From positions 1 through 5,466 of the forward strand of contig CANHBY010000130.1 in assembly GCA_947458895.1 (NCBI GenBank): a stretch of 5,466 nt of DNA, in the 5' to 3' direction. The stretch is from Burkholderiales bacterium. Its GTDB lineage: Bacteria; Pseudomonadota; Gammaproteobacteria; Burkholderiales; Burkholderiaceae_C. This document shows, one piece after another, positions 1 through 5,466 of this stretch. The notes under the pieces were generated by a model, which was not told the DNA's origin, made no database searches, and was given only the letters and a program-made list of their open reading frames with translations. The position numbers and the translations under genes are program-made. The first letter of the stretch is position 1; each line of letters starts with the position of its first letter.

Positions 1-21
1 ACCTGCCTTTCTGCTTTAATC

Positions 22-35
22 TAGGGTTCACCCTA
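22..35. promoter_or_regulatory. Short perfect palindrome, possible operator
   Basis: TAGGGT (22-27) and ACCCTA (30-35) form perfect 6-bp inverted arms around a TC spacer. The site lies about 150 bp upstream of the diguanylate cyclase start. It could be a binding site for a dimeric regulator of that gene or of a gene left of the window. The repeat is seen directly; the operator role is inference. Stem and loop are too short for a good RNA terminator. Confidence 0.3.
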
Positions 36-136
36 AGAGATCTGCTTCCCTGACGCAACGCCCCCATGGAAAACACCAATACATTTAGTTACAAGAACAC
101 CTGAACGGCGGGATGTCCCATCTTTGCGGAGTCTTC

Positions 137-142
137 TATAAA
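137..142 (+). promoter_or_regulatory. Possible -10 box of the diguanylate cyclase gene
   Basis: TATAAA matches five of six bases of the sigma-70 -10 consensus and lies about 40 bp before the ATG at 183. No good -35 hexamer is visible at 16-18 bp spacing, so the promoter may be weak or activator-dependent, or the match may be chance. Confidence 0.25.
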
Positions 143-182
143 CGAGGACACGCACCACTTTAATCAGCTAGGTTGGCTCAAC

Positions 183-1397
183 ATGTCCCCGCACTTCCCC
201 ACACTCTTGCTCATTTCCGGCGCCATGCTGTTGATGTCTGCGGGGGTGTTGGCCCTGTTTGGCTCGTCTAGATCCGTTTATCGTGGCTATTGGGCATGGG
301 TCAGCGTGCAGTTGCTGGTGGCCATTGGCGTCTTCGCCAGCGCCTTCAACGATCAGTATCCCCAGCTCCTTGTGTTAGCCAACTTATTGACCTTGCAGTG
401 GCCCATCGGGCTGCTGCAAGGTCTGAGACGCTTTTATACCCGACACCCCTTGCGTGTTCCTCAGATGGTCGACGGCGTGCTGATCGCTACCGCCTACCTG
501 CTGTGGTTTGGCACCTGGGTTGTGTTCCAGGATCAAGCTCCACAAATGGTGACCTTCGGCGCCGTGGCGGCGGTGCTGCACCTCTACGCCGCCGTGCTTG
601 TCGTGTGTCTGCGCGAATTCAAACAAAACTCAGCCCTGCAACTCCTGGTTCTCGCACTGCTCGCCGGAGTCGGCGTTCACGCCCTGCGGGTGATCGACTT
701 CATCAGCCACGGCAACACGGCAGCCTGGGGCACATCGCACGCCGTGGGCTACACCATTTTTGCCGTATTGATGGCCCTGTCTGTGGTCTACGCAGGGATG
801 CTGCTGACCCATGAGCGCACTGAATTGCGTCTGCGCTACTCGAAACGCAGGCTGCGCTATCTGGCAGACATTGATGCGCTCACCAAGATCCCCAACCGAC
901 GCCGCTTCCATGAACTCTCAGCACGCGCCCTGATCGGCAACAAGTCGGCGGAGACCTCGCTGCTGATGTTCGACATTGATCACTTCAAGCGCATCAACGA
1001 CACCCTCGGGCACGCGGTGGGTGATGAAGCACTGCGCCAACTGGGCAATTGCACCAGAGACACACTGCGTGAGCTGGACGTTGCTGGCCGCCTGGGTGGG
1101 GATGAATTTGCCGTGCTGTTGCCTGAAACCAAAGTAGACGAGGCCCTGACAGTGGCCTCTCGCATCGTTTCAAGCGTGGAAAGGCAGCCGATCGCCCCGG
1201 GCATCGCGCGGCTGAGCTTGAGCTTTGGCGTGGTGCAGCTTCAACGCGGAGAGACGCTCATTGAAGCCCTGCGGCGCGCTGATGTGGCCCTTTATGAAGC
1301 CAAACGCCAGGGCCGCAGCAGGGCAGTGATTGGGCAGGTGGGCGAAGGTAAGCCGGCGTTTGCACGCAGCCGGCCGCTGGGGCTGGCGGCAGTCTGA
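183..1397 (+). CDS. Membrane-anchored diguanylate cyclase (GGDEF protein) with multi-helix N-terminal sensor
   Basis: This is a 404-residue inner-membrane enzyme predicted to condense two GTP into the second messenger c-di-GMP, which usually shifts cells from motility to attachment. Residues 1-210 are hydrophobic, with about seven likely membrane helices (near 6-27, 37-55, 61-80, 97-116, 123-143, 151-170, 186-208). A charged linker (209-226) leads to the GGDEF domain (about 227-383). That domain has DALT (231-234), NRR (238-240), the metal-binding FDIDHFK (263-269), GHAVGD (276-281) and an intact GGDEF (305-309). RELD (296-299), five residues before GGDEF, is a complete RxxD inhibitory site, so product feedback is expected. 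There is no EAL domain. The ATG at 183 is the first start codon after an in-frame TGA at 102-104; no clear Shine-Dalgarno precedes it. The gene stands alone, converging on dcd. Catalytic function is well supported; the sensor's signal is unknown. Confidence 0.93.
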   Translation: MSPHFPTLLLISGAMLLMSAGVLALFGSSRSVYRGYWAWVSVQLLVAIGVFASAFNDQYPQLLVLANLLTLQWPIGLLQGLRRFYTRHPLRVPQMVDGVLIATAYLLWFGTWVVFQDQAPQMVTFGAVAAVLHLYAAVLVVCLREFKQNSALQLLVLALLAGVGVHALRVIDFISHGNTAAWGTSHAVGYTIFAVLMALSVVYAGMLLTHERTELRLRYSKRRLRYLADIDALTKIPNRRRFHELSARALIGNKSAETSLLMFDIDHFKRINDTLGHAVGDEALRQLGNCTRDTLRELDVAGRLGGDEFAVLLPETKVDEALTVASRIVSSVERQPIAPGIARLSLSFGVVQLQRGETLIEALRRADVALYEAKRQGRSRAVIGQVGEGKPAFARSRPLGLAAV

Positions 1398-1404
1398 CAA
1401 CCCA

Positions 1405-1447
1405 TTAGGGCCTGTTAACACTAAAGATGCCAGGCATCAGGCCCTAA
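1405..1447. terminator. Inverted repeat between convergent genes, probable bidirectional terminator
   Basis: TTAGGGCCTG (1405-1414) and CAGGCCCTAA (1438-1447) are perfect 10-bp inverted arms around a 23-nt loop. The loop contains a second small hairpin, ATGC (1427-1430) with GCAT (1434-1437). Exactly 7 bp separate each outer edge from the neighbouring stop codon (1397 for the cyclase, 1455 for dcd), so the structure serves both convergent transcripts symmetrically. Neither strand has a T-run after the stem, so it is not a textbook intrinsic terminator; it may instead stop transcription with Rho or protect 3' ends. The repeat is certain; the role is inferred. Confidence 0.6.
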
Positions 1448-1454
1448 AGCGCGC

Positions 1455-2024
1455 TCAGGTCTTGGGCAACGTCACGCCGCGCTGACCCTGGTACTTGCCG
1501 CCGCGGTCTTTGTAGCTGATTTCACACTCCTCGTCGCTTTCGAAAAACAGCACCTGCGCACAGCCTTCACCCGCATAGATTTTGGCGGGCAGGGGCGTGG
1601 TGTTGCTGAATTCCAGGGTCACGTAGCCCTCCCACTCGGGCTCGAAGGGTGTAACGTTGACGATGATGCCGCAGCGCGCGTAGGTGCTTTTGCCCAGGCA
1701 GATGGTGAGCACGTTGCGTGGGATGCGGAAGTACTCCACCGTGCGCGCCAGCGCAAAGCTGTTGGGCGGAATGACACACACATCGCCTTCGATGTCGACG
1801 AAGCTGCGCTCATCAAAGTTTTTGGGGTCCACCACGGTGCTGTAGATGTTGGTGAACACCTTGAATTCGGGCGCACACCGGATGTCGTAGCCGTAGCTGG
1901 AGGTGCCGTAGCTCACGATGCGTTGGCCATCGGCCGCGTGGCGCACCTGCCCCGGCTCAAAGGGCTCGATCATGCCTTGCTCTTGCGCCATACGGCGAAT
2001 CCACTTATCGCTCTTGATACTCAT
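1455..2024 (-). CDS. dcd: dCTP deaminase
   Basis: This cytosolic enzyme deaminates dCTP to dUTP and ammonia. dUTPase then converts dUTP to dUMP for thymidylate synthesis. The 189-residue length fits the family (E. coli Dcd is about 193). Visible hallmarks are [12 protein letters not shown] (38-49), [11 protein letters not shown] (85-95), [10 protein letters not shown] (111-120), the [14 protein letters not shown] block (128-141) and the glycine-rich C-terminus [11 protein letters not shown] (174-184). Ser113, Arg117 and Glu138 sit where the E. coli enzyme has its catalytic Ser111, Arg115 and Glu138. Most of the sequence closely resembles Burkholderia dcd as I remember it. The gene starts 18 bp after the mrp stop codon, so it is very probably cotranscribed with mrp, and it converges on the diguanylate cyclase. 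A GAGAG motif precedes the ATG. Nothing suggests damage. Confidence 0.97.
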   Translation of the reverse strand: MSIKSDKWIRRMAQEQGMIEPFEPGQVRHAADGQRIVSYGTSSYGYDIRCAPEFKVFTNIYSTVVDPKNFDERSFVDIEGDVCVIPPNSFALARTVEYFRIPRNVLTICLGKSTYARCGIIVNVTPFEPEWEGYVTLEFSNTTPLPAKIYAGEGCAQVLFFESDEECEISYKDRGGKYQGQRGVTLPKT

Positions 2025-2028
2025 GTTG

Positions 2029-2033
2029 CTCTC
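2029..2033 (-). promoter_or_regulatory. Shine-Dalgarno-like site of dcd
   Basis: GAGAG on the minus strand lies 4 nt before the dcd ATG, inside the 18-bp gap after the mrp stop codon. It is the clearest ribosome-binding motif in the window and supports the ATG at 2024. Translation by ribosomes finishing mrp is also plausible at this distance. Confidence 0.5.
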
Positions 2034-2042
2034 GCTGAAATC

Positions 2043-3134
2043 TCAGGTATTTTTTGAAATGGTGATCGTGGGGAACTTCGATGAGTAGTCCTTGGCACCC
2101 AGGGCAATTTTGGCGGCCATGCGGCGAGCGATTGCCTTGTACATGCCAGCAATCTCGCCCTCGGGCTCACTGACCACCGTGGGCTTCCCAGTGTCAGCCT
2201 GCTCGCGGATGGACAGCGCCAAGGGCAAGCCGCCAAGATAGTCCACGCCATATTGCGCCGCCATTTTTTGGCCACCCTGTTCGCCAAAAATGTGAGAGGT
2301 GTGGCCGCACTGTGGGCAGGTGTGCACTGCCATGTTTTCGACGACACCCAAAATCGGCACACTGACTTTCTCGAACATCTTCAGGCCCTTCTTGGCGTCC
2401 AGCAGAGCAATGTCTTGGGGGGTGGTAACGATCACAGCGCCGGTCAGCGGCACGCGCTGAGACAGCGTAAGCTGAATGTCACCCGTACCTGGAGGCATGT
2501 CCACGATCAGGTAGTCCAGCTCGCGCCAGCGGGTTTGACGCAGCAACTGATCCAGGGCCTGCGTCGCCATGGGGCCACGCCAAATCATCGGGTTGTCGGC
2601 ATCCACCAGAAAACCAATCGACATCACTTGCACGCCGTAGTTCTCAAGGGGGTCCATGGTTTGACCATCACTGCTTTCGGGGCGCTGACCACTGAGACCC
2701 ATCATCCAAGGCTGGCTGGGGCCGTAGATGTCGGCATCCAGCAGGCCCACCTGAGCGCCCTCAGCCGCCAGAGCCAGGGCCAAATTGACAGCTGTGGTGC
2801 TCTTGCCTACGCCGCCCTTGCCCGAGGCAACGGCCACAATGTTTTTAATGCCAGGCAACAACTGAACACCTCGCTGCACGGCATGGGAGACCACCTGGGT
2901 CTCGATGTGGGTCGAAATGCTCAGCTTGGGTGCCACAACTCGAACAGCAGCCTCCAGAGCGGCAACCAAGGCCGGCCATTGGCTACGGGCAGGGTAACCC
3001 AAGGTGAGGCTCAGAGCCACCTTGTCAGGACTGGAGAAGGACCATTTCAACTGTTGAGTCGAAACAAAATCTTTGCCTGTGAGGGGGTCCAACACAGATT
3101 GAAGCGCTTCGCGCAGGGCAAGCTCGGACGACAT
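2043..3134 (-). CDS. apbC: Iron-sulfur cluster carrier, Mrp/ApbC family P-loop ATPase
   Basis: This 363-residue cytosolic ATPase belongs to the Mrp/ApbC/NBP35 family, whose members bind a [4Fe-4S] cluster, usually bridged across a dimer, and pass it to target proteins. Residues 1 to about 85 form an N-terminal MIP18-like (DUF59) domain with the typical LDPLTGKDFV. The ATPase domain begins near 97 with the deviant Walker A motif GKGGVGKST (105-113), including signature lysine 106. It continues with LLDADIYGPS (131-140) and IVDMPPGTGD (210-219). Cys273 and Cys276 (CPQC) are the cluster-binding pair. The ATG at 3134 is the first ATG after an in-frame minus-strand TGA at about 3162-3164. Oddly, the position of the Shine-Dalgarno is a run of seven C in the mRNA (GGGGGGG on the plus strand, 3141-3147). 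The gene leads an operon with dcd and is divergent from metG, as mrp is in E. coli. The name mrp is equally used. Confidence 0.96.
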   Translation of the reverse strand: MSSELALREALQSVLDPLTGKDFVSTQQLKWSFSSPDKVALSLTLGYPARSQWPALVAALEAAVRVVAPKLSISTHIETQVVSHAVQRGVQLLPGIKNIVAVASGKGGVGKSTTAVNLALALAAEGAQVGLLDADIYGPSQPWMMGLSGQRPESSDGQTMDPLENYGVQVMSIGFLVDADNPMIWRGPMATQALDQLLRQTRWRELDYLIVDMPPGTGDIQLTLSQRVPLTGAVIVTTPQDIALLDAKKGLKMFEKVSVPILGVVENMAVHTCPQCGHTSHIFGEQGGQKMAAQYGVDYLGGLPLALSIREQADTGKPTVVSEPEGEIAGMYKAIARRMAAKIALGAKDYSSKFPTITISKNT

Positions 3135-3231
3135 GGGGCTGGGGGGGAAATTAACGCAAGGCAGTCAGTCTATCTTGCCTCGCGGCCCCTAAAATCAAGC
3201 CCCTCCAGAGATCTCCTTCAATCTCCACACC
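3135..3231. promoter_or_regulatory. Divergent promoter region of apbC/mrp and metG
   Basis: This 97-bp gap must carry the start signals of both divergent genes unless they are read from further away. On the plus strand TAAAAT (3190-3195) is a good -10 candidate for metG, giving a leader of about 30 nt; its -35 is poor. On the minus strand TTGATT (3198-3193) could be the -35 for mrp, with a weak -10 around 3167-3174. The two candidate promoters therefore overlap. ATCTCC is repeated at 3211-3216 and 3221-3226 in the metG leader. Neither gene has a recognisable Shine-Dalgarno close to its ATG. The region's role is safe; the individual boxes are tentative. Confidence 0.6.
3190..3195 (+). promoter_or_regulatory. 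Candidate -10 box of metG
   Basis: TAAAAT matches five of six consensus bases and lies 36 bp before the metG ATG. It sits in CTAAAATCA, a nonamer that recurs at 5416-5424 in the intergenic DNA after metG, which argues for a shared promoter element. No convincing -35 is present at 17 bp spacing. Confidence 0.4.
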
Positions 3232-5316
3232 ATGAGCCTTACCCCGCGCCAACTTTTCGTCACCACCGCCTTGCCCTACGCCAATGCCCCGTTTCATGTG
3301 GGGCACATGATGGAGTACATCCAGGCGGATATTTGGGTCAGGTTCCAGCGCATGCGAGGGCACACGGTGCACTTCGTATGTGCCGACGATGCCCATGGCG
3401 CGCCGATCATGATTGCCGCGGAAAAGGCTGGCAAAACACCCCAGCAATTCGTGGCCGATATCGCCGCTGACCGCAAACAATACCTGGACGGCTTTCACAT
3501 CGGCTTCGATCACTGGCACTCCACCGATGCCCCCGAAAACCACCAGCTCGCCAAAGAGATTTACATCGCTCTGCGCGAGGCTGGCTTCATCAGTACCAAA
3601 TCGGTTGAGCAGTTTTTCGATCCCGTCAAGGGCATGTTCCTGCCAGACCGCTACGTGAAGGGCGAGTGCCCCAAGTGCAGCGCGAAAGATCAGTATGGTG
3701 ACTCCTGCGAGGCCTGCGGTGCCGTGTACAGCCCCACGGAGCTGATGAACCCCTACTCCACCCTCACTGGCGCCACCCCGGTTCTCAAGAGCAGCGAGCA
3801 TTACTTCTTCAAGCTCAGTGACCCTCGCTGCGTAGAATTCTTGCAAAGCTGGAGCAACTCTGGCCACCTTCAAACCGAAGTGCTGAACAAAATCAAAGAG
3901 TGGTTCAACACCGATGAATCCGGCAAGACCGGCCTGAGTGACTGGGACATCAGCCGCGACGCGCCGTACTTCGGCATTGAAATCCCCGATGCGCCGGGCA
4001 AGTACTTTTACGTCTGGCTCGACGCCCCGATCGGCTACCTGGCCTCATTGAGTGCTCACTTCAAGCACATCGGCCAAGACATGAACGCCTTTTTGGCCGA
4101 CCCCGCCACCGAGCAAATTCATTTCATCGGCAAAGACATCACTTATTTTCACACCCTGTTCTGGCCGGCCATGTTGAAGTTCAGCGGCCGCAAAGTGCCT
4201 GACAAGATCTTTGTGCACGGCTTCATCACGCTGGGTGGCGACAAAATGAGCAAGAGCCGTGGCACGGGCATCTCGCCCCTGAAGTACCTTTCACTGGGTC
4301 TCAATGCCGAGTGGCTGCGCTACTACCTGGCCGCGAAGTTGAACAGCCGCGTCGAAGACGTTGAGTTCACTCCTGACGACTTTGTCGCGCGCGTCAACAG
4401 CGACTTGGTCGGCAAGTACATCAACATCGCCAGCCGCGCCGCAGGCTTCCTGAGCAAGCGATTCGGCGGCAAGTTGTCGGGCGACCTGGGCGTTGAAGGG
4501 CGAACCCTGCTCGACACCCTGCGCGCCCACCGCGCCACCATTGAAGCGTTGTACGAAGAGCGCGAGTTTGGCAAAGCGCAACGCGAGATCATGCTGCTGG
4601 CCGACCGCGTGAACGAGTATGTGGATCAGCATAAGCCTTGGGAGCTGGCCAAGCTTGAAGGACAAGAAGCCGTGCTGCACGATGTGTGCTCGGTGTGCCT
4701 AGAAGCCTTCCGCCTGCTCACCATCTACCTCAAGCCGGTCTTGCCCACCCTGGCCGCTCAGGTCGAAGCGTTCATGAACTTGCCGCCGCTGCGATTCGAT
4801 GATGCACAGCGTGCCATGGGCCCCCACGTGATCAGCGAGTACAAACACCTGATGCAGCGCGTTGACCCCAAGTCGGTCGAGGCCCTTCTGGCACAGCCAG
4901 CTCCGGCAGTCACTGCTCCCCAGGAGGCACCAGCCCCTGGCGGTGAGGCCCTCGCGCCCACCATCGGCATCGACGACTTCACCAAGATCGACCTGCGCAT
5001 CGCCAAAATCGTTGATTGCAGCTTGGTCGAAGGTTCCAGTAAATTGCTACGCTTGACGCTGGATGTGGGTGAGGTCGACGAGCAGGGTCAACCCAAAACT
5101 CGCAATGTGTTCAGCGGCATTCAAAGTGCCTATCAACCCAGCGATCTGATCGGCAAGCTCACCGTGATGGTGGCCAACCTGGCCCCACGCAAAATGAAGT
5201 TTGGCCTCAGTGAGGGCATGGTGTTGGCAGCCAGCCATGCCGATGAAAAAGCTCAGCCAGGCCTGTACATCCTGTCTCCGTGGCCCGGCGCCCAACCCGG
5301 TATGCGTGTGAGTTGA
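3232..5316 (+). CDS. metG: Methionyl-tRNA synthetase
   Basis: This 694-residue cytosolic class I enzyme attaches methionine to initiator and elongator tRNA(Met) using ATP; it is essential. Its length is close to E. coli MetG (677). The catalytic domain opens with [15 protein letters not shown], whose HVGH (22-25) is the HIGH-type signature. A zinc knuckle follows with Cys146, Cys149, Cys159 and Cys162 (CPKC...CEAC). Other conserved blocks are [31 protein letters not shown] and KMSKS at 338-342. An anticodon-binding helical domain runs from roughly 390 to 550. An Ala/Pro-rich linker (about 553-577) leads to the C-terminal OB-fold tRNA-binding domain (578-694; [31 protein letters not shown]), which also dimerises the enzyme in related bacteria. 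The ATG at 3232 is the first start after an in-frame TAA at 3190-3192; no strong Shine-Dalgarno is seen. The gene is divergent from mrp. Confidence 0.98.
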   Translation: MSLTPRQLFVTTALPYANAPFHVGHMMEYIQADIWVRFQRMRGHTVHFVCADDAHGAPIMIAAEKAGKTPQQFVADIAADRKQYLDGFHIGFDHWHSTDAPENHQLAKEIYIALREAGFISTKSVEQFFDPVKGMFLPDRYVKGECPKCSAKDQYGDSCEACGAVYSPTELMNPYSTLTGATPVLKSSEHYFFKLSDPRCVEFLQSWSNSGHLQTEVLNKIKEWFNTDESGKTGLSDWDISRDAPYFGIEIPDAPGKYFYVWLDAPIGYLASLSAHFKHIGQDMNAFLADPATEQIHFIGKDITYFHTLFWPAMLKFSGRKVPDKIFVHGFITLGGDKMSKSRGTGISPLKYLSLGLNAEWLRYYLAAKLNSRVEDVEFTPDDFVARVNSDLVGKYINIASRAAGFLSKRFGGKLSGDLGVEGRTLLDTLRAHRATIEALYEEREFGKAQREIMLLADRVNEYVDQHKPWELAKLEGQEAVLHDVCSVCLEAFRLLTIYLKPVLPTLAAQVEAFMNLPPLRFDDAQRAMGPHVISEYKHLMQRVDPKSVEALLAQPAPAVTAPQEAPAPGGEALAPTIGIDDFTKIDLRIAKIVDCSLVEGSSKLLRLTLDVGEVDEQGQPKTRNVFSGIQSAYQPSDLIGKLTVMVANLAPRKMKFGLSEGMVLAASHADEKAQPGLYILSPWPGAQPGMRVS

Positions 5317-5334
5317 ACCTCCAGCTGGCAAGTC

Positions 5335-5374
5335 ATTCAGGCCAAAGCCTCTGATGGACGGCGCGGCTCTGAAT
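5335..5374 (+). terminator. Imperfect hairpin downstream of metG, possible terminator
   Basis: ATTCAGGCC (5335-5343) can pair with GGC-T-CTGAAT (5365-5374): nine base pairs with one bulged T. Inside the loop GCC (5347-5349) can pair with GGC (5360-5362). The hairpin starts 18 nt after the metG stop codon. No T-run follows, so an intrinsic terminator is doubtful; a Rho-dependent stop or chance pairing are alternatives. Confidence 0.35.
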
Positions 5375-5406
5375 CAGCCCGCTACTCTCTTGGCCCCAAC
5401 CGCCCC

Positions 5407-5424
5407 TTTAGCTCGCTAAAATCA
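5407..5424 (+). promoter_or_regulatory. Candidate -10 box overlapped by a palindrome, likely for a gene beyond the window
   Basis: TTTAGC (5407-5412) and GCTAAA (5415-5420) are perfect 6-bp inverted arms around TC. They overlap TAAAAT (5417-5422), a -10-like hexamer in the same CTAAAATCA context as the metG promoter candidate. No start codon with a believable reading frame follows before position 5466, so the gene would begin outside the window. A good -35 is not seen at normal spacing. Confidence 0.3.
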
Positions 5425-5466
5425 CCTTTTACTCAGATACAGCGCCCCCGAGTCGCTGAGACGCCA

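Noticed and set aside
66..104. A 12-codon reading frame (MENTNTFSYKNT) upstream of the diguanylate cyclase
   Set aside because: No Shine-Dalgarno precedes it, it is very short, and there is no sign of regulatory coupling. It ends at the same in-frame TGA that bounds the cyclase frame.
111..127. GG and GC pairs resembling a sigma-54 promoter
   Set aside because: There are 13 nt between GG and GC instead of the required 10, and the flanking bases do not fit the -24/-12 consensus.
1408..1444. A miniature transposable element with TA flanks
   Set aside because: The unit is only 37 bp, and the TA flanks follow automatically from the palindrome. A symmetric terminator explains its central position better.
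2253..3470. A 405-codon open frame on the plus strand, antisense to mrp and running into metG
   Set aside because: It lies opposite a well-conserved gene, crosses the divergent promoter, and then overlaps metG in another frame. Its translation shows no recognisable domain and looks like a codon-bias shadow.
3151..3873. A 240-codon open frame on the minus strand opposite metG
   Set aside because: It is antisense to the HVGH and zinc-knuckle part of metG, has no family features, and would overlap the divergent promoter.
5317..5466. A tRNA or start of a further gene in the right end
   Set aside because: No cloverleaf-like arms and no reading frame with a believable start are visible; only a hairpin and a promoter-like motif remain.

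Overview
The window reads as ordinary chromosomal DNA from a betaproteobacterium of the order Burkholderiales, most likely a member of the Comamonadaceae or a close relative. Three things point there: the moderately high GC content, a dCTP deaminase closely resembling the Burkholderia-type sequence as I remember it, and the block dcd - mrp/apbC facing away from metG. The genus cannot be named from sequence reading alone. All four genes are full length, with no frameshift, insertion sequence, CRISPR array, tRNA or rRNA.

Layout. Positions 1-182 are a non-coding leader with a short palindrome and a possible -10 box. A membrane-bound GGDEF diguanylate cyclase follows (183-1397, + strand). It converges on dcd (1455-2024, - strand), and the 57-bp gap between the two stop codons holds a perfect 10-bp inverted repeat centred exactly between the stops, probably a shared bidirectional terminator. 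dcd is the second gene of a two-gene minus-strand operon led by mrp/apbC (2043-3134), with only 18 bp between them. A 97-bp divergent promoter region (3135-3231) separates mrp from metG (3232-5316, + strand). The last 150 bp (5317-5466) hold an imperfect hairpin after metG and a promoter-like motif that probably belongs to a gene beyond the window.

Functions. Three of the genes are housekeeping: methionyl-tRNA synthetase charges tRNA(Met), Mrp/ApbC is a P-loop ATPase that carries iron-sulfur clusters, and dCTP deaminase makes dUTP for thymidylate synthesis. The mrp/metG divergent pair also occurs in E. coli, so this is old conserved synteny and not an accessory island. The diguanylate cyclase is the variable part: its GGDEF site and inhibitory site are intact, so it should make c-di-GMP, but its multi-helix membrane sensor matches no input domain I can name.

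I found no convincing undescribed system. The points most worth a second look are the centred inverted repeat between the convergent genes, the overlapping divergent promoter with no Shine-Dalgarno on either side, the unnamed membrane sensor of the cyclase, and two palindromes of identical geometry (6 + TC + 6) in the two outer intergenic regions.
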